Of a stretch of DNA of 64,000 nucleotides, positions 23,099-34,354 are shown piece by piece (position 1 is the first letter of the stretch; every line of letters begins with the position of its first letter). This stretch comes from Lithodes maja (taxonomy: Eukaryota; Arthropoda; Malacostraca; Decapoda; Lithodidae): positions 94,693 through 158,692 of the forward strand of contig JBAKBP010003184.1 of NCBI GenBank assembly GCA_037953745.1, read 5' to 3'. The position numbers were made by a program, and so were the translations under genes. The notes under the pieces were generated by a model. That model searched no databases. It saw only the letters and a program-made list of their open reading frames with translations, and was not told the origin of the DNA.

Positions 23099-23250
23099 CA
23101 GGGATCTGTATTAGGTCCTCTGTTGTTTGTTATATACATAAATGACCTTGATTTAGGTATAACTAGTAGGATAAGTAAATTTGCAGATAATGTGATAATG
23201 GAGAGATTCCTAGCCCAAACCGAGGGGCCAGACATGAACCACAGAGGAAG

Positions 23251-24480
23251 GTGCAACTACCACTAACTAGTTTTTTTGTGGGCAACATCAGAGGACTTTA
23301 CCCACGAAACAATCAATGCAAAGTCCCCATGTTGGAGGAAATTGCAGAGGAAGATAACTCAATTTTTCTAGCCCTCACAGAAACACACTTGAACAAAAAC
23401 ATTTTGGATGCAGAGATCAATATCCATAATTTCACTATATTCAGAGCCGACAGAGAGGACAGAAGCCACGGAGGAGTAGCACTCTACCTAAGGGAGGATA
23501 TGGCTGCAAATACCGAAACTTTAGTTGCATTCTCAAACGGCACAACAGAGCTACTAGCAGTACACATAAGACAAACCGACATGCTCATCATAATTTTGTA
23601 CCGACCTCCAAACACCACAGGGGAAATTTTGAAGGAGGTCACAGAGAAGATACAATCACTCCTACAAAATCTGCCAACTCCCGCTACAGATGTCATCATC
23701 ACAGGAGATTTCAACCTGCCCATCATCAATTGGGCAACCATGAAAATAGACGGAGGAACCAGGGATGAAAAACAGCAAGCCAAGGAGCTAATGACTATCA
23801 TGGACACTGCATACATGAAGCAATACATCGAGGAACCTACAAGAGGCAACAACACACTGGACTTACTATTTGGCAACAACTTCGACCTGGTACACTCGTA
23901 CGAAACTGTAAAAACTATAATGTCCGACCACAGCCTCATCAAAGTTAGAACCCCCACACCACCAAGAAGATGTCAACAGGAATCAAGCCAAGTACCCTGC
24001 ACCTCTCTGAAAGATCTCAACTTCTACAGCAAAGATATAGACTGCGACAGACTGAGAGCAGAACTGGCAGTAACTGATTGGAGGGCACTATTCGAAGATA
24101 AAAACGTCGACGAAACTCTCAGTATCCTCCAGAAACAATGCCTGGAGACCTGTAAAAACACCATACCACCCAAATCAAGCAGGAAGCAGATCAAGCAGAT
24201 CCCCAGAGATAGAAAAATACTAATAAAGAAAAGGACATACTTGAGAGCCAAGCAAAGGAAGACCAGCTATGCGCACAATATCACCAAACTACAAGAAGAG
24301 CTCGATGAAGTTGAACGTAAACTCATCCAGTCACACCAAGAGCAAAGAACACGTGAAGAACTACAAGCAGTTGCAAACATAAGAGTAAATAGCAAATTCT
24401 TCTATGCATACGCAAAAAGGAGACTCAGGAACACCTCAACAATAGGACCACTTGCAAAACCTACGGGCGAACTTGAGTGA
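23251..24480 (+). pseudogene. LINE apurinic-like endonuclease ORF part
   Basis: 410-codon frame without an ATG at its start. Endonuclease motifs: LTETHL (residues 42-47), RSHGGVALYLRE (71-82), YRPPN (117-121), the catalytic GDFNLP (152-157), LDLLFGNN (203-210) and SDHSLI (225-230). The frame stops at 24478-24480. Removing one base near 24475 would connect it to the RT frame (GEL to SDPTEMAKIL), so this is a one-base insertion. Confidence 0.85.
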
Positions 24481-25660
24481 CCCGACCGAAATGGCCAAGA
24501 TACTCAAACAGCAGTACGAAAGTGTCTTCAGCCCGCCAAATGAAGACAAGAAAATCGATAATGCAACGACCTTCTTTGACAACGCTCCAGGGACACCACA
24601 TCAACTCTCCTCGGTAACAGTATCAACAGAGGACATAATAGCAGCCATCGACAAGATTGGACCAAACTCTGCGGCAGGACCAGACGGCTTTCATGCCCAA
24701 CTGCTAAAAAACTGCAAACATCAGCTAGCCTTGCCTCTAAAACTGCTGTGGAGCAAGTCCCTACAAACTGGATATGTACCACAATCCCTAAAAGAAGGTA
24801 CTGTCACACCAATACACAAAGGGGGCAGTAAAGGCATAGCCAAAAATTACAGACCAGTGGTGCTGACGTCACATCTTATTAAAATCATAGAAAGAACAAT
24901 ACGAGCTAAGATGGTCAGCTACCTGGAAGATAACGAGGCATTCAACGAGGGTCAACATGGCTTTAGACAAGGCCGCTCCTGCCTTTCACAACTACTATCA
25001 CACTACGACAAAATCCTACAGGATATTCAAGACGGAGAAAATGTAGACGTCGTATATCTAGATTTTGCCAAAGCTTTTGACAAGGTGGACCATGGGATCC
25101 TTCTACATAAACTCAAATCACTGGGAATAGGGGGAGACCTTGGAAGATGGCTCCACAGCTTCATCACCAACAGAAAACAAAGAGTCACGGTTCAAGGAAG
25201 CCTATCAGAAGCAGGAGGGGTCATCAGCGGAGTACCACAAGGATCAGTACTGGGACCTCTCCTATTCCTCATGATGATAGGAGACATCGACAGGGACCTG
25301 GAACACTCAACAGCCTCATCGTTTGCAGACGACACCAGACTCATGAAGAAAATCACCTCACAACATGATGCACAGCTACTACAACAAGACTTGGACAAAA
25401 TCCTGAAGTGGGCAGAAGAAAACAACATGGCCCTAAACGGAGACAAGTTCGAGCTTCTAAGGTACGGGAACAAGAGAGCACTACAAAACGACACCAACTA
25501 CAAAAGTGGACAGCAAGAAATTACTGCCAAAGACACAGTGAAGGACTTGGGAGTAAATATGAGCAGTGACGCCACTTTTTCCCAGCATATTACCAAAAGC
25601 CACAACAACAGCAAAACAAATAGCAGGCTAGATCCTGAGAACCTTCCACACAAGAAATGA
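24452..25660 (+). pseudogene. LINE reverse transcriptase ORF part
   Basis: RT domain with AAGPDGFHAQLLK (residues 74-86), NYRPVVLTSHLIKIIE (132-147), EGQHGFRQGRSC (166-177), VVYLDFAKAFDKVDH (200-214), SGVPQGSVLGPLLF (259-272) and intact FADD (291-294). It is interrupted by a frameshift near 25640, after which the frame resumes at 25668. Confidence 0.88.
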
Positions 25661-25667
25661 GAGGTGT

Positions 25668-26255
25668 ATGTTAACACTATGGAAGTCACTGGTCCTACCA
25701 CGACTGGAGTACTGCTCTCAGCTCTGGTCTCCCCAAAAAGTAGGAGAAATAACAGAAATCGAAGCCACCCAGAGGACATTCACCAGTAAAATCCACGGGT
25801 TTCAACACCTTAACTACTGGGAGAGACTCAAGGAGCTGCAGCTGTACTCACTTCAAAGACGTAGGGAGAGATACATCATCATCTACGTCTGGAAGATTTT
25901 GGAAAAAAAGGTACCAAATCCAAACATCCAAGAGACTCAACACCAAAGGCGAGGGAGGCTGTGCTATGCGAGGACTACGCCGGGATCAACACAAAAAATC
26001 AAATCCCTGATCCATCACAGCTTTACATACAACGGAACCAGACTGTTCAACTGTATACCAGCCCCTCTCAGGAACATGACCGGGGTGTCTCCAGACACCT
26101 TCAAGAAACACTTGGACATGTGGCTGGCCAAAATACTGGACCGGCCACCAACACCAGGATACCCCAGCACCAACTCCAACCGACTTCTAGAATGGAGAGT
26201 GGAAGAAAGGGAGCTGCCTGGTCGCAGTGGAGCCCCAGCTCAACTGTGTCACTAA
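25668..26255 (+). pseudogene. LINE C-terminal domain part
   Basis: Starts MLTLWKSLVLPRLEYCSQLW, then ATQRTFTSKIHGFQHLNYWE, and ends with PTPGYPSTNSNRL. These are the conserved C-terminal blocks of this LINE family, seen also in the antisense fragment at 28766-29432. Confidence 0.85.
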
Positions 26256-26283
26256 CGGACGGAATACAACAAAGTGTAACAAA

Positions 26284-27060
26284 GTGTGTAAGTGTAACGA
26301 TACCAAAATGGGGAGAACAATTGATTCAGATAGAGATATAGAGTGCCTCCAAAGGGATCTAGATACCTTACATGAATGGTCAGTAAATTGGCAGATGAAG
26401 TTTAACATTGACAAATGCAAGGTATTAAAGATAGGGAAGATGCATACAAATGTTAAATATAAACTAGCTAATGTGGAATTAGAAAACTCGAATTGTGAGA
26501 AAGATCTAGGTGTGTTTGTTAGCAATGATTTGAAGCCTAGACAACAGTGTATAAGCGTTCGAAACAAGGCAAACAGGATTCTCGGGTTCATCTCTAGGAG
26601 TGTGAGTAACAGAACTGCTGATGTTATCTTAAAACTTTACTTGTCATTAGTGAGACCCCATATGGATTATGCTGTTCAATTTTGGTGTCCTTATTACAGA
26701 ATGGACATAGATTCATTGGAGAGAGTACAACGTAGAATGACAAAAATGATCCATAATATTAGAAATCTTCCGTATAAAGAAAGGTTGAAGAAATTAGGCT
26801 TACATTCGTTAGAGAGACGCAGAGTTAGAGGGGATATGATAGAGGTGTTCAAGTGGGATTAACAAAGGGGACATGACAAATGTACTAAAGCTCAGTGATA
26901 GCGAAAGAACTCGTACCAATGTTTTCAAATTAGATAAATTTTGTTTCAGAAAAGATATAGGCAAATATTGGTTTGGTAACAGAGTTGTAGATGGGTGGAA
27001 TGGACTACCAAGTGGGATTAAAAACGATAGGGAGCTTTAAGATAAAATTGGATAAGCATA
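26284..27060 (+). pseudogene. CR1-like RT C-terminal part (outer element)
   Basis: The frame to 26862 includes LDTLHEWSVNWQMKFNIDKC, KDLGVFVSNDLKP, PHMDYAVQFWCP and LERRRVRGDMIEVFK. It then continues in another frame with NRVVDGWNGLPS near 27000. Typical post-catalytic RT region of CR1-like LINEs. Confidence 0.8.
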
Positions 27061-27293
27061 TGGACGAGAAGGGTTGGGTGTGAAGGGGGATCAGCAGGGT
27101 TGGGCCAATCAGCGCTCTGCAGACCCCCGTAATCCTGCGTTAATCTCTAACCATTTTGGTAAGATGATCCTCAGGGTATTAGAGTGTTGAGCCTATAATT
27201 GGGCTTTGTAATTGGGGTTGTGTGGGACAGGGATCTGCCTTGCTTAGGCCAATCGGCTTTCTGCAGACTCCCATTTTCTTATGTTCTTATGTT

Positions 27294-27365
27294 AACCTAA
27301 CAACCTAACCTAACCTAGTATTATGGGTGGGGGCTGCTGCCCCCACACCCCCGCTGGTTGAGTAC
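27294..27365. repeat. CCTAA repeat with G/C hairpin
   Basis: TAACCTAACAACCTAACC is followed by GGGGGCTGCTGCCCCC, the same unit as in the 21655-22040 array. It is the right flank of the nested LINE insertion. Confidence 0.7.
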
Positions 27366-28179
27366 TAATCCCTTAGTAAAAAAAAAATAATAATAAATTG
27401 GCTGTCGATTATACGAAGGTGAAAGAAAAGTCGATGAAGTCTACGGTGTTTACTCTGCAATGTTCAGCTTTGATTGTACATTGATAACGGGAAAGTACCG
27501 TATTGACAACCTTGTTACGAAAATTAAATTTTAGTACCATACTTTTATATTATTTTTTTTCGAGGGTTTAACACATTTTCATATGATCTTTAGAGCTATC
27601 GATAACTGGAAGTACCGTATTGACAACATTGTTACGAAAAAGACATTTTAGTACCATTCTTTTTTATTAGGTTTTGCCGAGGGTTAAAACAAATTTTCTT
27701 ATGATCTTTAGAGCATATTGATTCAATATTTATCTTCAAATATATCAATAAAATTTGTGGTATTAAAATAACATTGAACCGATAATAGGAACCCCAAACT
27801 ACCATAAGAAATTAGCCTATATTGTTGCGTCTCCTGTATATTGATCCAATCGCTAGACCAATAAATTTTTGTGTAACCTACTGTACTGTAACTGAATTGA
27901 CAGTCCTTATACCTAACAGCTCATTTGTCATCGGTATTAACCCTTGTCTAGCGGGGTGTTTTGGGCATATTCAGGCCCTCCTGAATTATCAATCAAGTAT
28001 CTTCATGAAAAGAAATGTATTCAGCAAAAAACTAGATGCTAAAAGCTTCAAAATGAGACCTGAACGAGCTACGTAGCACTCGTGGTTCTCTTGCAGATGA
28101 TGCAGTGGTGCCACCAACATGGGAATTTAGCGTATAGCGGTATATTTTTCCCAGCTATGCTCACTACTGGCTACTGAGC
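27366..28179. other. Unassigned AT-rich sequence
   Basis: Contains a duplicated block 'ggaaagtaccgtattgacaac / gttacgaaaa' at about 27490-27560 and 27605-27665, roughly 118 bases apart. No gene seen. Confidence 0.4.
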
Positions 28180-28657
28180 GGGTGCCCAACCCCGAAAGGG
28201 GTTGAAATAGGGGAGCTATCCCCCCGCCAAAGGCGGCTTTCTAGGGCCTTTCCTAGCTGATGCTGAGAGGATTGGGTTCTAGTCATGTGGTGATGGGCTG
28301 GTCTATCAGAGTGAGAACTGAGCGATCTCTGCCATACCCATAGCTTACTCTGACTGTTCCTTTTACTTATATATTTTCTAGATCTCAAGTGACGGCGTCT
28401 CTTCCGTGGATTGACCTCCCAATCTACCAAGATTGGAAGCCAAAGAGTCACATTTTTCCTTTGCCCCTCAACTTTCTCTTCATAATTGCTGAGGGGCACA
28501 GGGCCCTGGGTGGGTCTTTGGTTTCCCGGGCGTTTCCGCACCCTCCTCAGCTCCCCGCCATGGAGTGGCTTCGGTTACCCAGGCTTTATTGTGGTCGGCA
28601 GGGAGGGTTCTGTGGGGGTGCTCGGTTATGGCCTTGGCCTTGCTTGGGGCTGTTCGG
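28180..28657 (+). mobile_element. Element E, copy 1 (SINE-like, 3' end lost)
   Basis: Starts GGGTGCCCAACCCCGAAAGG and follows the E consensus up to GGGGCTGTTCGG, where it runs into a poly-G tract fused to another repeat tail ('gaaccccaccccc ... gtgacttattgaaa'). The (AAC)n tail is absent in this copy. Confidence 0.75.
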
Positions 28658-28711
28658 GGGGGGGGGGGGGGGGATTTGAACCCCACCCCCCTGTGACTTA
28701 TTGAAAATGTC

Positions 28712-30343
28712 ATTTACTTACTTACTTGGTCATACTTGGTAGAATTCCGTCCTCTGTGGACGCAGCTAAAGTGGACCTCCGCTGCAGCCAGGCAGCTCCG
28801 CAACTCCCGCATTCCGTCTATTTACTAACGAGTTGGATGCGGTGCTGGGATATCCTGGTGTTGGGGGCTCGTCTGGTACTGTAGCCAGCCATCGGTCCAG
28901 CTGACACTTGAAGGAGTCGGTCGTGACTCCTGTCAGTTCCCGGACAGCCTTTGGTACAGTATTGAAGAGACGAGCCCCATTTTTGCTGAAGTTGTTGTGG
29001 GCTACTGTTGCTATTTTCTGAGAGGTAGCCTCAGTCCTCTTGATGTAGCACAGCCGCCCTTTTCTAACGTGGTTGTTGATGACTAGTCCCACGTCAGGTA
29101 CCAGCCCTCTTCCACACGTAAATCACTAGGTAACGTTCTCGTCGTTTCTGAAGGGAGTAGAGTCGCAACTCCTTCAGGCGTTCCCAGTAATTCATGTGTT
29201 GGAGACCCCAGATTCTGCTGGTGAAGGTCCTCTGTAGAGACTCCAGTTTGCCGATGTCACCTATCTTGTGGGGAGTCCATAGCTGGCAGCAGTATTCCAC
29301 CTTTGGGAGGACCAGAGCCTTCCAGAGTGTCAGCATACAGGCCCTCTCTAGTTTGGAAGGTCCTGAGGATCCATCCTGCGAGTCTCCTAGCTGTCTCGGT
29401 GGTTTGGTTGATGTGTCGAGAAAAAGTTCCATCGGTACTCATTGTTACTCCCAGATCGGGTGCCCAACCCCGAAAGGGGTTGAAATAGGGGTGCTATCCC
29501 CCCGCCAAAGGCGGCTTTCTAGGGCCTTTCCTAGCTGTTGCTGAGAGGATTGGGTTCTAGTCATGTGGTGATGGGCTGGTCTATCAGAGTGAGAACTGAG
29601 CGATCTCTGCCATACCCATAGCTTACTCTGACTGTGCCTTTTACTTGTATATTTTCTAGATCTCAAGTGACGGCGTCTCTTCCGTGGATTGACCTCCCAA
29701 TCTACCAAGATTGGAAGCCAAAGCGTCACATTTTTTCCTTTGCCCCTCAACTTTCTCTTCATAATTGCTGAGGGGCACAGGGCCCTGGGTGGGGCTTTGG
29801 CTTTCAGGGTGTTTCCTCAGCCTCCTCAGCTCCCCGCCATGGAGTGGCTTCGGTCACCCAGGTTTATTGTGGTCGGCAGGGAGGGTTCTGTTGGGGCGCT
29901 CGGTTATGGCCTTGCTCGGGGCCTTGGGGCTGTTCGGCCAGGCAGCTTGGGGAACAACAACAACAACAACAACTCCCAGATCCGGCACATGTTCTTTTGG
30001 AGTGATGGTTTCTGGTAGCTGGTGCCCTCTTTGATGGTTTGTAGAGGGCCGTACCTTAGCAATTCAAATTTCTCGCCGTTCATCCTCATGTTGTTGGAAT
30101 CTGCCCAGTCCAGAAGGCGATTCAGATCTTCTTGTAGCAGGGCCACATCGTCAGCTGTCTCTACCCTCCTCATTACTCTTGTGTCATCTCCAAATGAGGT
30201 GGCCTTGGAGTGCTGGAGATCATGATCAATATCCCCCATCATGATAAGGAACAGAAGTGGTCCTAGTACAGACCCCTGCGGAATGCCACTTATTACCTCG
30301 CTTGGGTCTGAAAGGTGTCCTTGGACCGATACTCTGTTCCCTA
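28712..30343 (-). mobile_element. Antisense LINE fragment, same family as 23189-26283
   Basis: Read on the minus strand from 30343: VSVQGHL, SGIPQGSVLGPLLFLIMMGD, then SFGDDTR (FADD changed to FGDD). The element E insertion (29458-29971) follows. After it come LYADTLEGSGPP and WKALVLPKVEYCCQLW, with frameshifts near 29400 and 29100. It ends with PTPGYPSTASNSL and an AAGT-rich tail. Heavily damaged. Confidence 0.8.
29458..29971 (+). mobile_element. Element E, copy 2 (full length, TSD-flanked)
   Basis: A 514-bp copy flanked by ACTCCCAGATC at 29447-29457 and 29972-29982, an 11-bp target-site duplication within the antisense LINE. It ends GGCAGCTTGGGG followed by (AAC)n. The duplication length and A-rich tail show target-primed reverse transcription. 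Confidence 0.9.
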
Positions 30344-30692
30344 TGGGTTTAATTAGAACAGTTATGGGTTAATTATCTATGACCTAACAGCTTGGCCGTG
30401 GGATCCTTGATGGGTTGAGGTCCTCACCCCCCCACCCCCACCCTGTGACTTATTGAAATCATATATTTAGAACAGTTATGGGCCTCCCAGTGGCTGTCCA
30501 AAATAGAACATGGTTATGAATTAGTAATAGCCTAGGCAATGCATACTCACAAAATGGGAAATAAAAAAATTATAAATAACACTTTTAAATGTGGGGGTAT
30601 TTGGACTGTTAAAAATGGCCAAATCCTAGCCAATTTTTGCCAAAACTAGGTTCTGATTTTCACATTTTGGGATTGTTACTTTTCAAAATTAT
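30344..30692. other. Unassigned spacer
   Basis: Includes a G/C-poor block 'aaatcctagccaatttttgccaaaactagg' (30625-30655), which looks like a decayed 75-bp satellite unit. Also present is a second copy of the 'ctgtgacttattgaaat' tail at about 30440. Confidence 0.35.
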
Positions 30693-30698
30693 CTATAT

Positions 30699-31229
30699 CT
30701 ATTGCCTGACGCCGTGATCCCCGAAGGGGTGGCCACGAACGAACCGCCCCCATGCACCTCTGTCCCCAGTCAGTCGACGCCCCTCCCCCCAACCAGCACC
30801 GCCTTCATTCATGTAGTTCCTCACTCCATCCTTCCACCTCATATTCGGTCTACCTCTCCCCCTCTGTCCCTCCACCTCGCTCTCGTACACCCTCTTAGTC
30901 ATTCTCTCGCTTTCCATACGTTCCATATGGCCGAACCATCTCAAGTTGTTCCTTTTCACACTTTCCAGCACATCTACCTCCACACCACACCTCCTTCTTA
31001 CTTCCTCATTAGTCTGTCTATCCCTCCATGTAATTCCGCACGCACTCCTTAAGTAATTCATTTCCACTGCTCTCACTCTTGGTCTGAGTCTCTCAACCAA
31101 CGTCCATGCTTCGCTTCCGTAAGTCAGTGTCGGGATTACCACACTGTCATGCAAGGACTTCTTCACTTCCATACTGACCACCCTATTTCTTGTTACTGCT
31201 TTTAGCATTCCTACAACCCTCTTTGTCAT
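30699..31229 (-). pseudogene. LINE C-terminal part
   Basis: TLTYGSEAWTLVERLRPRVR, YLRSACGITWRDRQTNEEVR, LRWFGHMERMESERM and RGRPNMRWKDGVRNYM are the usual C-terminal blocks of this LINE type. Sequence near 31190 is duplicated ('ctttgtcatgcaaggacttc' block), which breaks the frame. Confidence 0.85.
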
Positions 31230-31289
31230 GCAAGGACTTCTTCACTTCCATACTGACCACCCTATTTCTTGTTACTGCTTTTAGCGTTC

Positions 31290-32012
31290 CTACAACCCTC
31301 TTCCCCTGTTGTACCCTCTCCCGCACCTCTTCATCCATAGTCTCAACACACTGCCCAGATACTTAAAAGAGTTGACGATCTCCATAGCCTGACCGTTCAG
31401 CTTCACCTCACACTCTGTGACTTCACCCCTTTCGAAGACCATAACCTTGCTCTTCCCCGTATTTACCTTCAAATTCCGTTTTTCGCACACTGTTCCAAAC
31501 TCATTTACCAGACCCTGCAACTCCCATTCATTATCACTCATCAGAACTGTATCATCCGCAAACAGCAGTATAGGTAGCTTCCACTCAATTCCCTCCCTTT
31601 TCAGCAATACACCAACATCCACTGCTCTTGATAGTATTTCTTTCATAACTCCATCCATATATACAGTAAACAACCACGGGGACATCACACACCCCTGTTT
31701 CAAACCAACATTCAGGTCAAAGAACTCGCTCTGCTCACTCTCCACACGTACTGCCGCCTTTGCACCCTCATACATGCTCTTCACTGCTTTCAGCAACTTG
31801 CCCTCTACCCCGTATATTCTAAGTACTTTCCACAAACCTTCTCTATCCACTCTGTCATAGGCCTTCTCCAAGTCCATAAAGGCAACATACACCTTTTGTT
31901 TCTTCTCCAGATACTTCTCCACAACACAATTCAGGGTAAAAATCTGATCTACACATCCTCTTCCCTTCCTAAAGCCTCCCTGCTCGTCGCCTATCCATTT
32001 CTCCGTTCTCAC
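31290..32012 (-). pseudogene. LINE reverse transcriptase catalytic part
   Basis: EQGGFRKGRGCVDQIFTL, FMDLEKAYDRVDREGLWKVL, GLKQGCVMSPWLFTVYMDG, the catalytic LFADDTVLMSD, LKVNTGKSKVMVF and FKYLGSVL are visible. The FADD box is intact. A frameshift near 31320 separates it from the C-terminal frame. Confidence 0.88.
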
Positions 32013-32950
32013 TCACTCTCTCAATCACTACCCTACTGTATACCTTCCCTACTACGCTTAGAAGACATATTCCTCGGTGGTTACCACACACTCCTCTTTC
32101 CCCTTTGCCCTTATATAGGGGGACTATTATGCCAGTCTTCCAGTCATCGGGTGCACTCCCCTTCTCCCATGCTAGTTTGCACATTTTCCATACCCATTCT
32201 ATCACTATCTCACCACCATACCTCAACATTTCCCCACACACTCCATCTGTTCCTGGTGCTTTCCCCAACTTCACTCTTTTCATGGCTTCCCACACTTCTG
32301 ACCTCCTGATCCCCACCTCCTCCTCCACTACTTCTCTTCTTCTCCCTCCCATACCATATCCAGCTATGTTTGCTGGCTCTTCATTCCTTTCATTTAGCAA
32401 CTCACTGAAGTACTCCCTCCATCTTTCGACTCTCTTGCTTCTCGGCTAGCATTCTCCCATTCTTATCTTTCACACCCTTACTGTTTCCCTTGCTACCTTC
32501 CCTAACTTTCTTGACTTCTTTCCAGAACAGTTTCTTACTCTCCCTCCATTTTACACTCAGATTCCTTCCAAATTCCTCATCTACTCTTCTCTTACTTTCC
32601 TTCACTACTCTCTTCACCACCCTCTTACTCTCCACGTACCTCGCTCGTTTCTGTCTCTCGGAATCTTCATTCCCTCTACTACCCAACCACTCTCTATATG
32701 CTTTCTTCTTTTCTTCCACAGCTATTCTTACCTCTTCTGTCCACCATGCTGTACCTTTCACTCCCCTCCCTCTTCTCCTCACTCCACACACCTCCTCACA
32801 TGCTGCACAGATCTCATCCTTAAACACCTTGCTCATCTCCTCCACTTCCTCCATAACTTCCAGGTCGAACCCACCTAGTCGTCTTTCCACTGCTCTCCTG
32901 TACTCCTCCCTGACTTCCTCCTCCTGCAACCTCTCCACCCTCCTCACCAT
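31969..32950 (-). pseudogene. LINE linker and early RT part
   Basis: Two frames. 32950-32402 is a charged linker rich in Glu, Lys and Arg (TAWWTEEVRIAVEEKKKAY). 32400-31969 has the early RT blocks KLGKAPGTDGVCGEMLRYGG, GIIVPLYKGKG and NHRGICLLSVVGKVYSRVV. A frameshift separates them near 32400. Confidence 0.8.
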
Positions 32951-33195
32951 GCCTCCCTCCCGCTCTCCTCACCCACTTCTTTTGTATCCTAACCTTAGCT
33001 ACCACTACATAATGATCAGACAGACCCCCTCTGTCAAAATTATAGATTTAGTTATTTCTATATTACCACTATATTATTCCCTAACTCTCGGAATTGAACT
33101 AGGAGTGAGAATAGCCACAAACATTGCTTACTTTAGTTTCTAACTATGAAATACAATAGAATACAGCTTAAGATATAACGATAAGTCTTCAGGTA

Positions 33196-33579
33196 CGGTA
33201 GTAGTTGTTGTTGTTCCCCAAGCTGCCTGGCCGAACAGCCCCAAGGCCCCGAGCAAGGCCAAAACTGAGCGCCCCAACAGAACCCTCCCTGCCGACCACA
33301 ATAAAGCTTGGGTGACCGAAGCCACTCATGGCGGGGAGCTGAGGAGGGTGCGGAAACACCCGGGAAACCAAAGACCCACCCAGGGCCCTGTGCCCCTCAG
33401 CAATTATGAAGAGAAAGTTGAGGGGCAAAGGAATAATGTGACGCTTTGGCTTCCAATCTTGGTAGATTGGGAGGTCAATCCACGGAAGAGACGCCGTCAC
33501 TTGAGATCTAGAAAATATTTAAGTAAAGGGAACAGTCAGAGTAAGCTATGGGTATGGCAGAGATCGCTCAGTTCACCAC
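33196..33579 (-). mobile_element. Element E, copy 3 (5' shortened, TSD-flanked)
   Basis: Reverse orientation. Flanked by TCTTCAGGTA at 33186-33195 and 33580-33589. The 3' end toward 33196 is GGAACAACAACAACTACTACCG. It lacks about 20 bases relative to other copies near its 5' end. Confidence 0.88.
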
Positions 33580-33657
33580 TCTTCAGGTAGTTCACATTAT
33601 CGATCATAGCAATCCAAGGATCGAAAGGCATAATGACCAGCTAGCACCATGTGCAAG

Positions 33658-33706
33658 TGACATTTGCGATCCACAAACATAATATGTTTGTGGATCGCAA
33701 ATGTCA
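33658..33706. repeat. Perfect 49-bp palindrome
   Basis: The arm TGACATTTGCGATCCACAAA continues to the centre at 33682 and is mirrored exactly to 33706. It abuts the next palindrome without a gap. Confidence 0.95.
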
Positions 33707-33805
33707 TTTAGTCATCTTTGTATATTTTGTCCCCTTCAATATACTGTAGAGGATATTATCCTCTACAGTATATTGAAGGGGACAAAATATACAAAGATGA
33801 CTAAA
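33707..33805. repeat. Perfect 99-bp palindrome (49-bp arms)
   Basis: Left arm 33707-33755 starts TTTAGTCATCTTTGTATA. Right arm 33757-33805 is its exact complement, and the centre is one base at 33756. No mismatch was found on reading both arms. Confidence 0.95.
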
Positions 33806-34234
33806 TAAATATAAACTGTATATATAAATATTTGGAAGTAATAAGTAACAAAGAATTGTGGAATAAGAAGTAAGTGTATAATTATTTTAACAGACCATGA
33901 AATTAGAGTGCCCCAAATGTAGTGATGTCACGTTCGGGTAAGGTAACCTTAGGTAGGTTGTAGCTCAATTCTTGGCTAATAAAACTCCTATTTCAACCCC
34001 TTTCGGGTTCGGCACACGCCGATTGTAGAGTAGATTTTTGGTCCAATTGTAATAAGTATACTTAGTACTACACATTATGCTTTATTTCTGAAAAGTATTA
34101 AATTAGTATCCCTTTAAATTTCTCAGGAGGGTTTTTGGATGTCTTGAGTTTGTTTTTATTTAGCAATAACTATAGGCCTACTGTATGCAAAATAGCTATT
34201 ATAATATTAAAGTATAATTATTTTATCCTTGCAG

Positions 34235-34274
34235 AATAATGTTACAATCACAGTGGATGGATCCCTTTTTAAAG
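34235..34274 (+). other. Candidate short exon
   Basis: A strong acceptor (TTATCCTTGCAG) and a strong donor (AAAG|GTAAGTT) enclose 40 bases. One frame reads NNVTITVDGSLFK and leaves in phase 1. No family recognised. Confidence 0.3.
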
Positions 34275-34354
34275 GTAAGTTATGGTATTTACAGGTTTTT
34301 ATTGTACAGTACAGCATAATATTCAATACAATCCAAGACCAGTTTAGTGAATCT

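Larger units (their letters stand above)
23189..26283 (+). mobile_element. Nearly complete APE-type LINE, nested in a CR1-like LINE
   Basis: Contains the endonuclease, RT and C-terminal regions in order, broken by two frameshifts (about 24475 and 25640). The 3' tail is a short run of 'aacaaagtgt' and 'gtaagtgtaa' units. No convincing target-site duplication is seen. The antisense fragment at 28712-30343 belongs to the same family. Confidence 0.8.
23099..27293 (+). mobile_element. CR1-like LINE 3' part, split by a second LINE
   Basis: The outer element occupies 23099-23188 and 26284-27293. The left part encodes GSVLGPLLFVIYINDL up to KFAD. The right part resumes with DTKMGR, the direct continuation of the catalytic FADD box. 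Coding continues to about 27060 with a frameshift near 26862. The 3' end is two TTCTTATG units, like the octamer tails of CR1 elements. It lies inside CCTAA-rich repeats on both sides. Confidence 0.75.
30693..33040 (-). mobile_element. 5'-truncated LINE with (ATAG)n tail
   Basis: Minus-strand LINE. Near 33030 the end of an endonuclease domain reads LSDHYVVVAKVRIQKKW. RT and C-terminal regions follow, and the 3' end is GGGGATCACGGCGTCAGGCA with a short ATAG-type tail. The same 3' end occurs at 53080-53400 and 61480-61625. Several frameshifts are present and the 5' part is absent. Confidence 0.8.

Noticed and set aside
23186..23200. A target-site duplication for the inner LINE (GATA)
   Set aside because: Only four bases could match and the alignment is ambiguous with the FADD codons; the element family may make little or no duplication.
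32490..33143. Long plus-strand frames at 31417-33143
   Set aside because: They are antisense shadows of the minus-strand LINE RT, low-complexity Ser/Leu/Thr-rich peptides without domains.
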